Assembly (NCBI GenBank): GCA_951812585.1 | Contig: OX638318.1 | Coordinates: 586,819 to 650,818, forward strand | DNA: 64,000 nucleotides | Direction: 5' to 3' | From: Rhodothermales bacterium | GTDB lineage: Bacteria; Bacteroidota; Rhodothermia; Rhodothermales; Bin80 | Shown here: piece by piece, positions 29,201-37,628 of the stretch | Position numbering within the stretch: position 1 is the stretch's first letter | How the letters are laid out: every line of letters begins with the position of its first letter | The notes under the pieces: model-generated | What the model was told of the DNA's origin: nothing | What the model saw: the letters and a program-made list of their open reading frames with translations, nothing else | The model's database searches: none | Program-made: the position numbers and the translations under genes

Positions 29201-29681
29201 CGGGAGCCGCAGCAGTCCTTTTCAGAGAGGTCACGTCATAGTCGCATTGCGTAAGCATGTGATTGATCATGCCTTGCAGCCCCATGTTCATGCCATCCTG
29301 GGCCGTGAATACTTTGGCGACTCCGTAGCCCTCCATGGTATCCACTTCGGGATCAGTTATCACGCCTCCGCCGCCAGCGTACACCCGAATGTGGGATGCA
29401 CCGCGCGCCTTAAGCTGCGCCAACAGGTAGCGGAAATACTCCTGGTGCCCGCCCTGGTAGGACGACACGGCGACGCCGTGGACATCCTCTTGTATCGCAG
29501 TCGTCACTACCTCCTGAACGGAGCGATTATGGCCAAGGTGGATGACCTCGGCACCTGAAGACTGCAAGACGCGCCGAATGATGTTGATGGCCGCATCATG
29601 GCCATCAAAAAGACTCGCTGCGGTAACGAATCGTATCGTATTGCGCGCCCGGTACGGCATTGCCTGAGCAGGAATCACCAT
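26265..29681 (-). CDS. icmF: Fused isobutyryl-CoA mutase IcmF (B12 domain, G domain, mutase domain)
   Basis: About 1138 residues from ATG 29681, preceded by GGAGGG only 2 bp away; in-frame ATG at 29705 and an open frame to 29834 exist. Order: adenosylcobalamin-binding domain at the N-terminus ([21 protein letters not shown] with the cobalt-ligating His, then [11 protein letters not shown]); MeaB-type GTPase with P-loop GTGGAGKST near residue 197 and ETAGIGQSD; then the (beta/alpha)8 acyl-CoA mutase domain ([51 protein letters not shown]). It interconverts isobutyryl- and butyryl-CoA, and some members act on isovaleryl-CoA, with a built-in chaperone GTPase. Cobalamin genes lie 7.6 kb away on the other strand. 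Confidence 0.95.
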   Translation of the reverse strand: [1138 protein letters not shown]

Positions 29682-29891
29682 AGCCCTCCAGTCGCCATTC
29701 ACCATCAATGGGTTGCTTAATGAACGCACAGGTGCTTCGCATTGTTTTTGGCCGCACCGGTTTGGCATACACGCTGGTGATTGCCGAGCGCAGGCCTGAA
29801 AACATTTGGCCAGCGCCTCCGAGGTGCCAGGCACAAAACTGATTTGTACCTTTTGCCTTTACTTGCCTAACCTAAATGGAGGACGATTATC

Positions 29892-30806
29892 ATGGCACCC
29901 AAAATGACTCAGATGAATCGGTTCAAATACTTTTGCACCAACGCCTTAGCGATTGTATCACTGGCCACTGCTGCACTGGGAACGGCACATGCGCAGCACT
30001 CCCTGGTCTATGATGCGCTGGAGATGGAAAGCGAAATCTTGAGCTCGAGCCGCAAGTATGCTGTTTACCTCCCGCCTGGATATGAAAGTTCGCAGCGCAG
30101 CTATCCAGTGCTGTACTTGCTGCATGGCGCAGGCGACGACCAGACCGGCTGGGTGCAATTTGGCGAGGTGCAGCACATAGCGGACAAGGCCATTGCTGAG
30201 GGCACCGCCACGCCGATGGTCATCATCATGCCTGATGCGAATACGGGTGTGCGCGGGTATTTCAACGATCCATCCAACGAGTGGCGATACGAGGACTTCT
30301 TCTTTGACGAGCTCATGCCGCATGTGGAGGAGACGTTCAGGATCAAGCGCCAGAAGCGCTACCGCGCGGTCGCCGGCCTATCGATGGGTGGCGGTGGCTC
30401 CTTCATGTACGCCTTGCACCGCCCTGAGTTGTTCTCCTCGGCTGCACCGCTCAGCGCGTGGGTCGGCCCCCAGTCTGCAGAACAGTACCGGAGCACCATG
30501 CAGCGCTGGGGCAACGACATTAGCGCCGTGACCGACGAAGTGCTTGAATCCTATGTGGCTCACCACAATGCGGTGATGCTCCTGGAAACGATGGACGCGG
30601 ACCAGATCCGATCAGTCCGGTGGTTCATCGACTGTGGCGATGATGATTTCTTGTACGAGGGTAATTCAAGAGCCCATATCGTGATGCGTCAACGTGACAT
30701 CCCGCATGAATTCAGAATTCGCGACGGCGGCCACACCTGGACCTATTGGCGCGAAAGCCTGCCGGTCGTCCTGGAATTCATCTCCCAGGCTTTCCACCAA
30801 TACTAG
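29892..30806 (+). CDS. Exported esterase, esterase-D/enterochelin-esterase-like family
   Basis: 304 residues. ATG 29892 is preceded by GGAGG about 11 bp upstream. A signal peptide ends near ALGTAHA. The alpha/beta hydrolase features are VLYLLHGAGDDQTGW, the nucleophile elbow GLSMGGGGS, and a late His in RDGGHTWTYWRESL; the Asp is likely in WFIDCGDDDFLYEG. The family includes feruloyl/acetyl-xylan esterases and Fes-like proteins, so substrate is uncertain. Divergent from icmF. An IS3-type fragment begins within about 25 bp of its stop. Confidence 0.9.
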   Translation: MAPKMTQMNRFKYFCTNALAIVSLATAALGTAHAQHSLVYDALEMESEILSSSRKYAVYLPPGYESSQRSYPVLYLLHGAGDDQTGWVQFGEVQHIADKAIAEGTATPMVIIMPDANTGVRGYFNDPSNEWRYEDFFFDELMPHVEETFRIKRQKRYRAVAGLSMGGGGSFMYALHRPELFSSAAPLSAWVGPQSAEQYRSTMQRWGNDISAVTDEVLESYVAHHNAVMLLETMDADQIRSVRWFIDCGDDDFLYEGNSRAHIVMRQRDIPHEFRIRDGGHTWTYWRESLPVVLEFISQAFHQY

Positions 30807-30830
30807 GTAGATGCGCAGGCGTATAATCCC

Positions 30831-31106
30831 CCTTACAATAACCAGCACTACCACTCGGGTCTTGCCTTGATGCGTCCGTCCACGGTTCATTACGGTCAGG
30901 CACGAGCGGTACAATCCCAGCGGCAGCGCGTACTGGCAGCGGCGTATGCAGAAAACCGTGAGCGCTTCCCACGGGGCCTGCCCAAGGTGCCCAGGCCACC
31001 CCGGCAGGCTTGGATCAACAAGCCGTCAAAGCTTGATGCGCTGCCATTCGTGTTGCCCGACCCTGCGCAGGCGAACCACGATACCTTGGCTCCACTTACT
31101 CTCTAG
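30831..31106 (+). pseudogene. IS3-family transposase (OrfB) 3' fragment
   Basis: The frame reads PYNNQHYHSGLALMRPSTVHY and continues with GQARAVQSQRQRVLAAAYAENRERF, PKVPRPPRQAWINKP. This is the standard C-terminal end of IS3-type integrase-domain transposases (WYN..H.HSG, TP..VHYG, RQ..L..AY...PERF, WINPP). Everything upstream, including the DDE core, is gone; the fragment starts soon after the esterase stop, which is probably where a deletion ended. No inverted repeat was recognised. Confidence 0.85.
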
Positions 31107-31273
31107 CCACCAGCGAGATGCGTCTAGATTCACAAACTTTCGCAGCCAACTGTCCAATTTTCATTTGCACACTCCGGGCGTCGGCGTTTAGCTTGGCACA
31201 AGTTGCCTCTAGAACGGGGATATTGGCTGGGGCGTACGTAGATAGATGGTGTTATCGTAATTATCTAGCACAC

Positions 31274-32440
31274 ATGACTGGTACGCCTCTGCCCCGTTCC
31301 TGCTGGCCTGCAGTGAGACTCGTAGCGACGGCAGCCTTGGTAGCAACTACGTTCTGTCTGCCTATCCTGGCAAGCAGCCAAGTTATCCACCATCCGACCA
31401 AGGAGAATATTCCAACCGCGGTCCACCCTCGCTTCGAGTTGCGTCCTCGCGGCAATGAAGCGGGGCGTTGGAGCTGGGAAGGGCTCGATACGGAAACGAT
31501 CGGTGTTCGTGAAGGCGACGCACACGAGATGATCGGGATTTTGCTGGACTTGGATACTGACCGCAGGGGCACACTGTTTTATCTCGACATGGCATGGAAT
31601 GAGGTACGTTCCTATGCCTATGACGGTACTTACCGCGGCTCGATCGGTTCGCAAGGTGAAGGACCAGGGGAATTCAAAGGCGTTACTTCGCTAACTGTTG
31701 CAGATCAAGGCCGGACGTTATTCGTCAATGATGGTGGGATAGTGACCAGGTTTGAACGCGACGGAGGGTCCACCACTTTTGTGTCTGAGTTTCGTGCACC
31801 TCCACTGGGTTTCGGGAGTTGCGCGATGCACGGATACTATTACACCATGGGACATGATCCGACGCGTCATGGTATCGTCCATAAGATCACATACGGTGGG
31901 GATGTAGTGTTGTCCTTCGGTGAGCCTTATAAGCATACCACTGCGTGGATTGCCGAACGATTTGCAATGGAAGGGCTTCTGGCCTGCAATGAACGACATC
32001 GAATAATTGCCCAGATAACGAAGTACATCCCGGCGATGACAGCTTATTCGGAGTCTGGGGAGTTGTTGTGGCAGGTTACATTCCCTGAGTTCCGCCAGTA
32101 CACGGTGGCAGAGCGCGTGCGGTCTGATGGGCGCACAGTCCGCTCAGTTCTTACGGAGAATGGAAGGGCTGAGTTTAAGGCACTGTTTTCCGATGAGGAT
32201 AGCTTCTACGTGGCCTACAACATTGTGGACTATGACCTTGATAATAAGATCATGCCCGACATCATCCACAAGGAGTCTCACCTGTTTAGGATAGACGCTC
32301 GAACTGGTATAGGTGTGTACCTTGGGCCAGCTGGTCCTGAACTTGGGGAACACATAGTGGCCGTAGACGGAGAGTATCGCTTCACGGAGTCTGGTGGATT
32401 CAACAAATTCTCTCAAATTCATATTTACAGATCTCGGTAA
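31274..32440 (+). CDS. 6-bladed beta-propeller protein, exported
   Basis: 388 residues from ATG 31274; the open frame begins at 31118 but the signal-like segment (AVRLVATAALVATTFCLPILASSQ) is placed properly by the later ATG. Repeating segments of propeller type are visible (RGTLFYLDMAWNEVRSYAYDGTYRGSIGSQGEGPGEF, then GGIVTRFERDGG, GELLWQVTFPEF). The GSQGEGPGEF box is frequent in the 6-bladed propeller/NHL-like proteins of Bacteroidota. Base composition is more AT-rich than the housekeeping block. It lies upstream of the broken thioredoxin-like gene. Confidence 0.75.
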   Translation: MTGTPLPRSCWPAVRLVATAALVATTFCLPILASSQVIHHPTKENIPTAVHPRFELRPRGNEAGRWSWEGLDTETIGVREGDAHEMIGILLDLDTDRRGTLFYLDMAWNEVRSYAYDGTYRGSIGSQGEGPGEFKGVTSLTVADQGRTLFVNDGGIVTRFERDGGSTTFVSEFRAPPLGFGSCAMHGYYYTMGHDPTRHGIVHKITYGGDVVLSFGEPYKHTTAWIAERFAMEGLLACNERHRIIAQITKYIPAMTAYSESGELLWQVTFPEFRQYTVAERVRSDGRTVRSVLTENGRAEFKALFSDEDSFYVAYNIVDYDLDNKIMPDIIHKESHLFRIDARTGIGVYLGPAGPELGEHIVAVDGEYRFTESGGFNKFSQIHIYRSR

Positions 32441-32507
32441 ACCTGTTCCGTCGCGTATTCCAGGCAAAGTACCCTTGCTGAGCAGCTAGCATGCCAGAAT
32501 AATAACC

Positions 32508-33147
32508 ATGGTGAAGCTCATACGGGACAGAGTATCGTTGATCGTGACGGCATTAGTCGTAGTCGGCTGTTTCGTGTTGGGGGCGTCCGACCTCGTTCCA
32601 ATACCTACTGTAGAAATCGCGTGGCCCATCAAATCGGATAAGCCACACTACGTCCCTGCCTATACGACCATTACTGGCAGAGAGCTTATGTTGGTATACA
32701 TCGGGTCTTCTACGTGTGGATTTTCTAACGCCAAGCCTTTGCCCCGCATCATTGAGGACATCAAGCTGGGGTTGCAACGGAGAGCGGACGAATTGGGCAT
32801 ACAGTTTTCCGCTACAGGCGTATTCCATTGACTGGGTTCCTGCAGACGGGGTAGCTCACTTGGCACAGTTTGGGCTTTTTGATGAGATCATGACCGGCGG
32901 CAAGTGGCAGGGAACCAGCGCGCACTTGTATTTAACGGAAATACCTGGCTTGTTCGCGACACCTCAAGTACTGGTCCTTGCACGCGACGCTGCAGTGCAA
33001 AATTCGGACAGCACCAACTACCCACATCAACGATCAACCGCAGTCGAAATCTATAGGGTCACTGGGCTAAAGCCCATACAGACATGGCTGAAATACGGAC
33101 TTCCGCTGCCTAAAGATCTTCTTAGCAACTTCATGAGTGGGGCCTAA
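32508..33147 (+). pseudogene. Thioredoxin-fold protein, broken by a single-base frameshift
   Basis: The first frame from ATG 32508 encodes a membrane anchor or signal (SLIVTALVVVGCFVLGA) and LMLVYIGSSTCGFSNAKPLP, a thioredoxin-like strand with one Cys, and stops at 32831. The protein clearly continues in another frame (DWVPADGVAHLAQFGLFDEIMTGGKWQGTSAHLYLTEIPGLFATPQVLVLARD) up to 33147. Removing one T of the TT at 32823-32824 joins both as ATGVSIDWVPADG. Only one Cys is seen in the would-be active site, so it may bind rather than reduce thiols. A sequencing error is the alternative explanation. Confidence 0.75.
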
Positions 33148-33267
33148 TTTTATGTCTCTCACACTGTGACATCGGGCGCTGCTACCCCTAGATAACGTGG
33201 CCTGCTGGTTAAGAACCCCGCGCGCGAGTACGATTCATGACTCTCCCGAGGCGGGGCGTATTGGTGC

Positions 33268-34033
33268 GTGTATCGAATTTGGGCGGCTGACTGCCAGTGT
33301 CTGGAGATCAAGCCGAAGGGCCGCGTGACGGAATCGGGCTTGACGGCCTGCAGCCTTGGGCATTACGTTCTGGAGGTGAGCTGGAATGCGATGATAGACG
33401 GGATCATGCAGCGTGCGGTGCAACGCGGCCTTGCGTGGAGGAAGGCATGCGATGTTGCCTATATTGGCGTGGATGAGACCTCTTTTCGCAAGCGCCACGC
33501 GTATGTCACCATTGTTCGGATGCGTAGGCGGGTACGGTGCTGCATGTGGGCGAAGAAAAAAAACACGAACGCGTTGGTATGCAGGACTCACTTTGGAGCA
33601 GCTGGAGGGCATCGAGCGTGTCAGCATGGACATGTCTGACAAGCAGCAGGCGCGCTTCCAGCGGTTGCGTACCAGCACGTTGAAGACCGTCCGTGCGTGG
33701 GCGATCAAGGACATGGCCCTGCAGTTGCGACAATATGTGCACCGCACATGGGCGCGTAAGGGTTGGAAGCGATGGTTGTCCTGGGCCATGCGGTGTCGGC
33801 TGGAACCGGTCAAGGCAGCCGCCAGAACCATCAAGAAACACCTGTGGGGTACCCTCAATGCGATCATCCTGAAGGTGAGCAATGGCTCTGCGGAAGACAT
33901 CAACAGCCGGGTCAAAACAATCAAAGTGCGCAGCAGGGGCTTCCGCAACAAACGGCGGTTTGCCAACGCCATTTACTTTCAAGATCCTGAAGAGCAGGGA
34001 ATTCCCCAGTGTTCAACTGGCTATCCGCGGTGA
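33268..34033 (+). pseudogene. ISL3-family transposase remnant
   Basis: Pieces in three frames match ISL3 transposases: VAYIGVDETSFRKRHAYVTIV (first catalytic Asp region), then TVLHVGEEKKHE in a second frame, then LTLEQLEGIERVSMDM and RFQRLRTSTLKTVRAWAIKD, ending with APVK-like helices and INSRVKTIKVRSRGFRNKRRFANAIYF in a third. After VSMDM the family has about 80 more residues before the RTSTLKTVRAW helix; here the two are joined, so the central catalytic part is deleted. The N-terminal zinc-finger portion is not recognisable. No terminal inverted repeats found. Confidence 0.8.
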
Positions 34034-34057
34034 AGTAGAACAACGCATTTTAGCACG

Positions 34058-34615
34058 ATGCCGGATTCAGTCATCCTTCGCGTAGATCGACTTACCAAGA
34101 CGTACAAAAGCGTACCTAGGTGCCTGACGGTCCTCAATGAGGTATCGTTTGAGGCTAGGGAGGGAGAAGCAATCGCCATCGTAGGACCCTCTGGAAGCGG
34201 CAAGACTACTCTATTGGGTCTCTGTGCCGGGCTTGATACACCGACGAGCGGAACTGTTGAGCTCGGGGGCACCAATTTGGTCCGCCTTACCGAAAATGCC
34301 CGAGCGGCCCTACACAACGAACTAGTAGGCTTCGTCTTCCAGACCTTTAAGCTGATTCCTACACTCACGGCTCTGGAAAATGTGATGGTGCCCGCTGAGC
34401 TGCGCCGAAACCGCAAGGCACGTTCACGGGCATTGGCACTATTGGAGGATGTAGGTCTGGGCGACCGCGGTCATCACTATCCAGCGCAGCTGACCGGGGG
34501 TGAACAGCAGCGCGTTGGCCTGGCTCGCACATTTATTAATCGCCCAGGGATACTCTTTGCGGACGAGCCTACGGGGAACCTGGATGCGGATACCAGCGAA
34601 ACTATCGAGCACTAG
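34058..34615 (+). CDS. ABC transporter ATP-binding protein, YbbA/LolD type, C-terminally truncated
   Basis: 185 residues; the family has about 225. Walker [11 protein letters not shown]-loop [18 protein letters not shown], signature [13 protein letters not shown] and Walker [13 protein letters not shown] are all present. The protein stops right after the D-loop ([12 protein letters not shown]), so the H-loop (VTHD) and the last ~40 residues are missing. The permease start codon is 3 bp after the stop. It belongs to the MacB/LolD/YbbA group that works with FtsX-type permeases. Without the H-loop His, ATP hydrolysis would be expected to fail; the gene may be decaying. Confidence 0.85.
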   Translation: MPDSVILRVDRLTKTYKSVPRCLTVLNEVSFEAREGEAIAIVGPSGSGKTTLLGLCAGLDTPTSGTVELGGTNLVRLTENARAALHNELVGFVFQTFKLIPTLTALENVMVPAELRRNRKARSRALALLEDVGLGDRGHHYPAQLTGGEQQRVGLARTFINRPGILFADEPTGNLDADTSETIEH

Positions 34616-34617
34616 CT

Positions 34618-37137
34618 ATGCTGGACAAGTGGACATGGCAGATGGCCAACCGGGACAGCAAGGGTAGCCGACGGCGATTGCTGCCCTTCTTGTCGGCGAT
34701 GGTCATCGGGGTCGCTGCCCTCGTTGCGATTCTCTCATTTGGGCACAGCTTGGAGCGCACCATAGACCAGGATGCCGGTTCACTGCTGGGCGGCGACCTG
34801 CGAATCTCGAGTAGCGACCCCTTCACGCCCACTGAGGAATTGCTGATCGATTCGCTGGGCGGCATGCAGGCGCGACGGGTGTCGTTTGCGACATCAGCCA
34901 AGTTTTCCGGGCAGAGCGAGACGCGGACCGTGCAAGTGCGGGCAATAGAGCAGCAATTTCCGCTTTACGGGGACATTGCCGTCAGCCCTCACGGAGCAGA
35001 AGGGGAGATGCACAGCGGGGGCAGTGTGCTTGTACCGCGAAGCACTTTGTCTGCCGCCCGCGTCGAGCCAGGAGATACCGTAACAATTCGGGGCCGCCAT
35101 TTTTTGATTGCCGGCATCCTGTTGGGGGCACGGGTCGAAAATGCTATTCATATGCTATTCGAACCGCCGGTGTACATGTCGCTGGCAGACTTGGATTCAC
35201 TGCAAGGCAGCTCGGCTACATATGACGTGTTCTTCAGGTTCAACCGTGATATGGATCTTGTGGCACTGGAGGCCGATATCCAAAAAAGTTATGAGGTCCG
35301 AACTAGGATCGTTGAAGACGAAAAAGAGGACTGGCAAGAGTTTCTGGCTCTACTGGAGGGCTTTTTGGGGGTTGTGGGGTTCTTTGCGCTGATCCTTGGT
35401 TCCCTCGGAGTTGGAAGTGTACTTCAGGTACACTGCAAGGAGCGGCATGATACCGTCGCCGTAATGCGCTGCTTGGGAGCGTCATCAGGTCGCGCAACAA
35501 GCGTCTACCTTGTGCAGGCGATAGCGATGGGTGTGATCGTCGGTGTAGCTGCCGGCGTGGTAGGGACGTTGGGGCAAGTAATACTGCCGCTGGGAATTGT
35601 AGACCTGCTTCCGGTGGATATCAATTACCGCGTTTCGCTTAAGGGACTGCTCTCTGGATTGGGCATAGGCGTTGGAGCCACCCTATTGTTTGCACTCTTA
35701 CCGCTGTCTGGACTAAGGGAGGTCTCGCCGCTGGAGGCACTGAGGACTGCGTATGGACATCGGCGCATTCGCAAGTCTCGCCTTGGAGTCTATGCACTCA
35801 TAGCTCTGGGCACCGGCCTCTGCGCCTGGGCCCAGAGCGGACGCGTTGTGATTGCCATCATCTATACTGTTGCCATTGGCATTTGCTTTGGTCTGCTGGC
35901 ACTCACCGCTTTGGGATTCATCAAGCTGGCGCGTGCGATTACACCACAAATTCGCAACTACGCCATTCGTCAGGGCATGGCAAACATGTACCGCCCCAAC
36001 AACCAAACGCTGCTTATGGTACTGGCGCTGGGCTTGGGTACCGTCATGATTATGACCCAAGTGATGACTCAGGGTGCTGTCGTGGGAGCATATGAAACCA
36101 TGAACTTCGAAGCCGTTGAGTTCCCTGATTTGGTCCTGCCAACGGTTTCCTCCGAGGAACTAGAGGACGTCAGGAACTTGGTCAGGGAGCATGGCTTGGA
36201 CATCGTGAGCCAGGAGATCATGATTTCCTTGGCTGTTGATTCTATCTACGGACGTAGTATTGCCGACTCAGCAATGGTGGACACCGCAGGTAGGTCCAAT
36301 GCTGACAGGTCGAGCCATTTCGCCACATTTGCAGATGCGCGCTTGGATTCCCTAACGGTTTTGGAGGGCACCTTTGAACCGGAATGGCACGATACCGTAG
36401 GGGCTGCGCCTGTGGCCATGAACTCCTTGTTAGCTCGGGAGGAATTGCATGTGGCCGTAGGGGACACTATCGTGTTTAGGGTGAATGACGAAACGGCTCT
36501 GGTGCGGATCGGCAGCATCTTTGCGAATGCAGCCTTGCAAAGCAGCTTTGTCCCATTAGCTGCAAGAGGAATAATACTGCCAAGAGGCGTCCTCGAGACG
36601 CTCCCACATGTACGCTCGATAATGTTGAAGGCTGACGACACGCAATCGCTGTCGGCGTTCTATGGTACAGTAACAGATCGGTATCCCGACCTGCCCGTGC
36701 TCAACGTACCCTTGATTCTAGGCGTCGTGCAAAAGGTGTTTAGCCGGATCACCTACATGATTCGCTTCATGTCTCTATTCAGCATCATTGCCGGCATCAT
36801 GGTACTCGCCGGAGCGGTCATGGTAAGCCGCCAGGCACGCGTGGAACAAACGGTGTTGTTAAAGACGCTCGGGGCCTCCAAGAAGCAGGTCTACACGATA
36901 ATGTGCACAGAGTACTTGTGCCTGGGTTTCTTGGCAACAGCTACGGGCTTGGGGCTGGCAATGGCGGCAGCCTGGGCAATTACAGGTTTCCAGCTCAACG
37001 TAGTAATGGTGGTGCCAAAGGTCCCCCTGGCAGTGGCAGCGGGGGTACTCATGGTTCTTACCCTGGGCGTTGGGCTGCTCAACAGCCGTGGCATCTACGC
37101 ACGGCCCCCGCTGGAGGTACTGCGCGCCGAGGTATGA
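34618..37137 (+). CDS. FtsX-type ABC transporter permease, YbbP-like
   Basis: 839 residues. A membrane segment near the N-terminus (LLPFLSAMVIGVAALVAILSFG) is followed by a large periplasmic domain, a first FtsX core around 255-370 (FLGVVGFFALILGSLGVGSVLQVHCKERHDTVAVMRCLGAS), further membrane spans, a second periplasmic domain (about 490-690) and a second FtsX core at the C-terminus (FMSLFSIIAGIMVLAGAVMVSRQARVEQTVLLKTLGASKKQV). This two-core layout is that of YbbP. The frame is intact although its partner ATPase is truncated. Such systems act on lipoproteins, lysophospholipids or peptides; the substrate is unknown. Confidence 0.88.
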   Translation: MLDKWTWQMANRDSKGSRRRLLPFLSAMVIGVAALVAILSFGHSLERTIDQDAGSLLGGDLRISSSDPFTPTEELLIDSLGGMQARRVSFATSAKFSGQSETRTVQVRAIEQQFPLYGDIAVSPHGAEGEMHSGGSVLVPRSTLSAARVEPGDTVTIRGRHFLIAGILLGARVENAIHMLFEPPVYMSLADLDSLQGSSATYDVFFRFNRDMDLVALEADIQKSYEVRTRIVEDEKEDWQEFLALLEGFLGVVGFFALILGSLGVGSVLQVHCKERHDTVAVMRCLGASSGRATSVYLVQAIAMGVIVGVAAGVVGTLGQVILPLGIVDLLPVDINYRVSLKGLLSGLGIGVGATLLFALLPLSGLREVSPLEALRTAYGHRRIRKSRLGVYALIALGTGLCAWAQSGRVVIAIIYTVAIGICFGLLALTALGFIKLARAITPQIRNYAIRQGMANMYRPNNQTLLMVLALGLGTVMIMTQVMTQGAVVGAYETMNFEAVEFPDLVLPTVSSEELEDVRNLVREHGLDIVSQEIMISLAVDSIYGRSIADSAMVDTAGRSNADRSSHFATFADARLDSLTVLEGTFEPEWHDTVGAAPVAMNSLLAREELHVAVGDTIVFRVNDETALVRIGSIFANAALQSSFVPLAARGIILPRGVLETLPHVRSIMLKADDTQSLSAFYGTVTDRYPDLPVLNVPLILGVVQKVFSRITYMIRFMSLFSIIAGIMVLAGAVMVSRQARVEQTVLLKTLGASKKQVYTIMCTEYLCLGFLATATGLGLAMAAAWAITGFQLNVVMVVPKVPLAVAAGVLMVLTLGVGLLNSRGIYARPPLEVLRAEV

Positions 37138-37628
37138 CTTTCCGCGCCCGGTGCCGCAAAGGTTGCGTGGATGCTAATGACTCAAGCAACCGTTGGCGTC
37201 GGCCGAACTTGATTGTGGATATGAAGAACGATGTGGCGTGCCTGCCCGGGCGCTGGCTGTACTGCGTGGATAACACCGCTAACAAGGCCGCAAGGCCCAG
37301 CTAAGGACACCCGAGCTTAGGGTGGAAGGGATTTTTGGCGCTACAAAAGCGCAGCGATGTTAAGGCCTGTATCGCGTGCGTGGGTGCTTCGCAGGCACAT
37401 GCCTGCGCTGCCGATGCTGTCTGCAGCATCATGACCGTCAGTGGCTCTCATCAATAGCCCGAGCAATATGGGTGGCCCTCATGCTCTTCTAGATAGTGCT
37501 TTTCCGAGAATCTTTTAAGTCTTTACACGGCAATCAGTTATATCTTCCGTTTTGCAGTGAATCTGCGGGCCGTATAGCTGATTTGGGCGTTTAAGAGCAC
37601 AAAACGGCCCACATTCGCCACCAATGCC
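37138..37628. other. Intergenic stretch before the ISNCY remnant
   Basis: About 490 bp with no frame that resembles a known protein. AT content rises toward 37500-37600. The right part probably contains the upstream end of the ISNCY-type element, but I could not find its terminal repeat. Confidence 0.5.
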
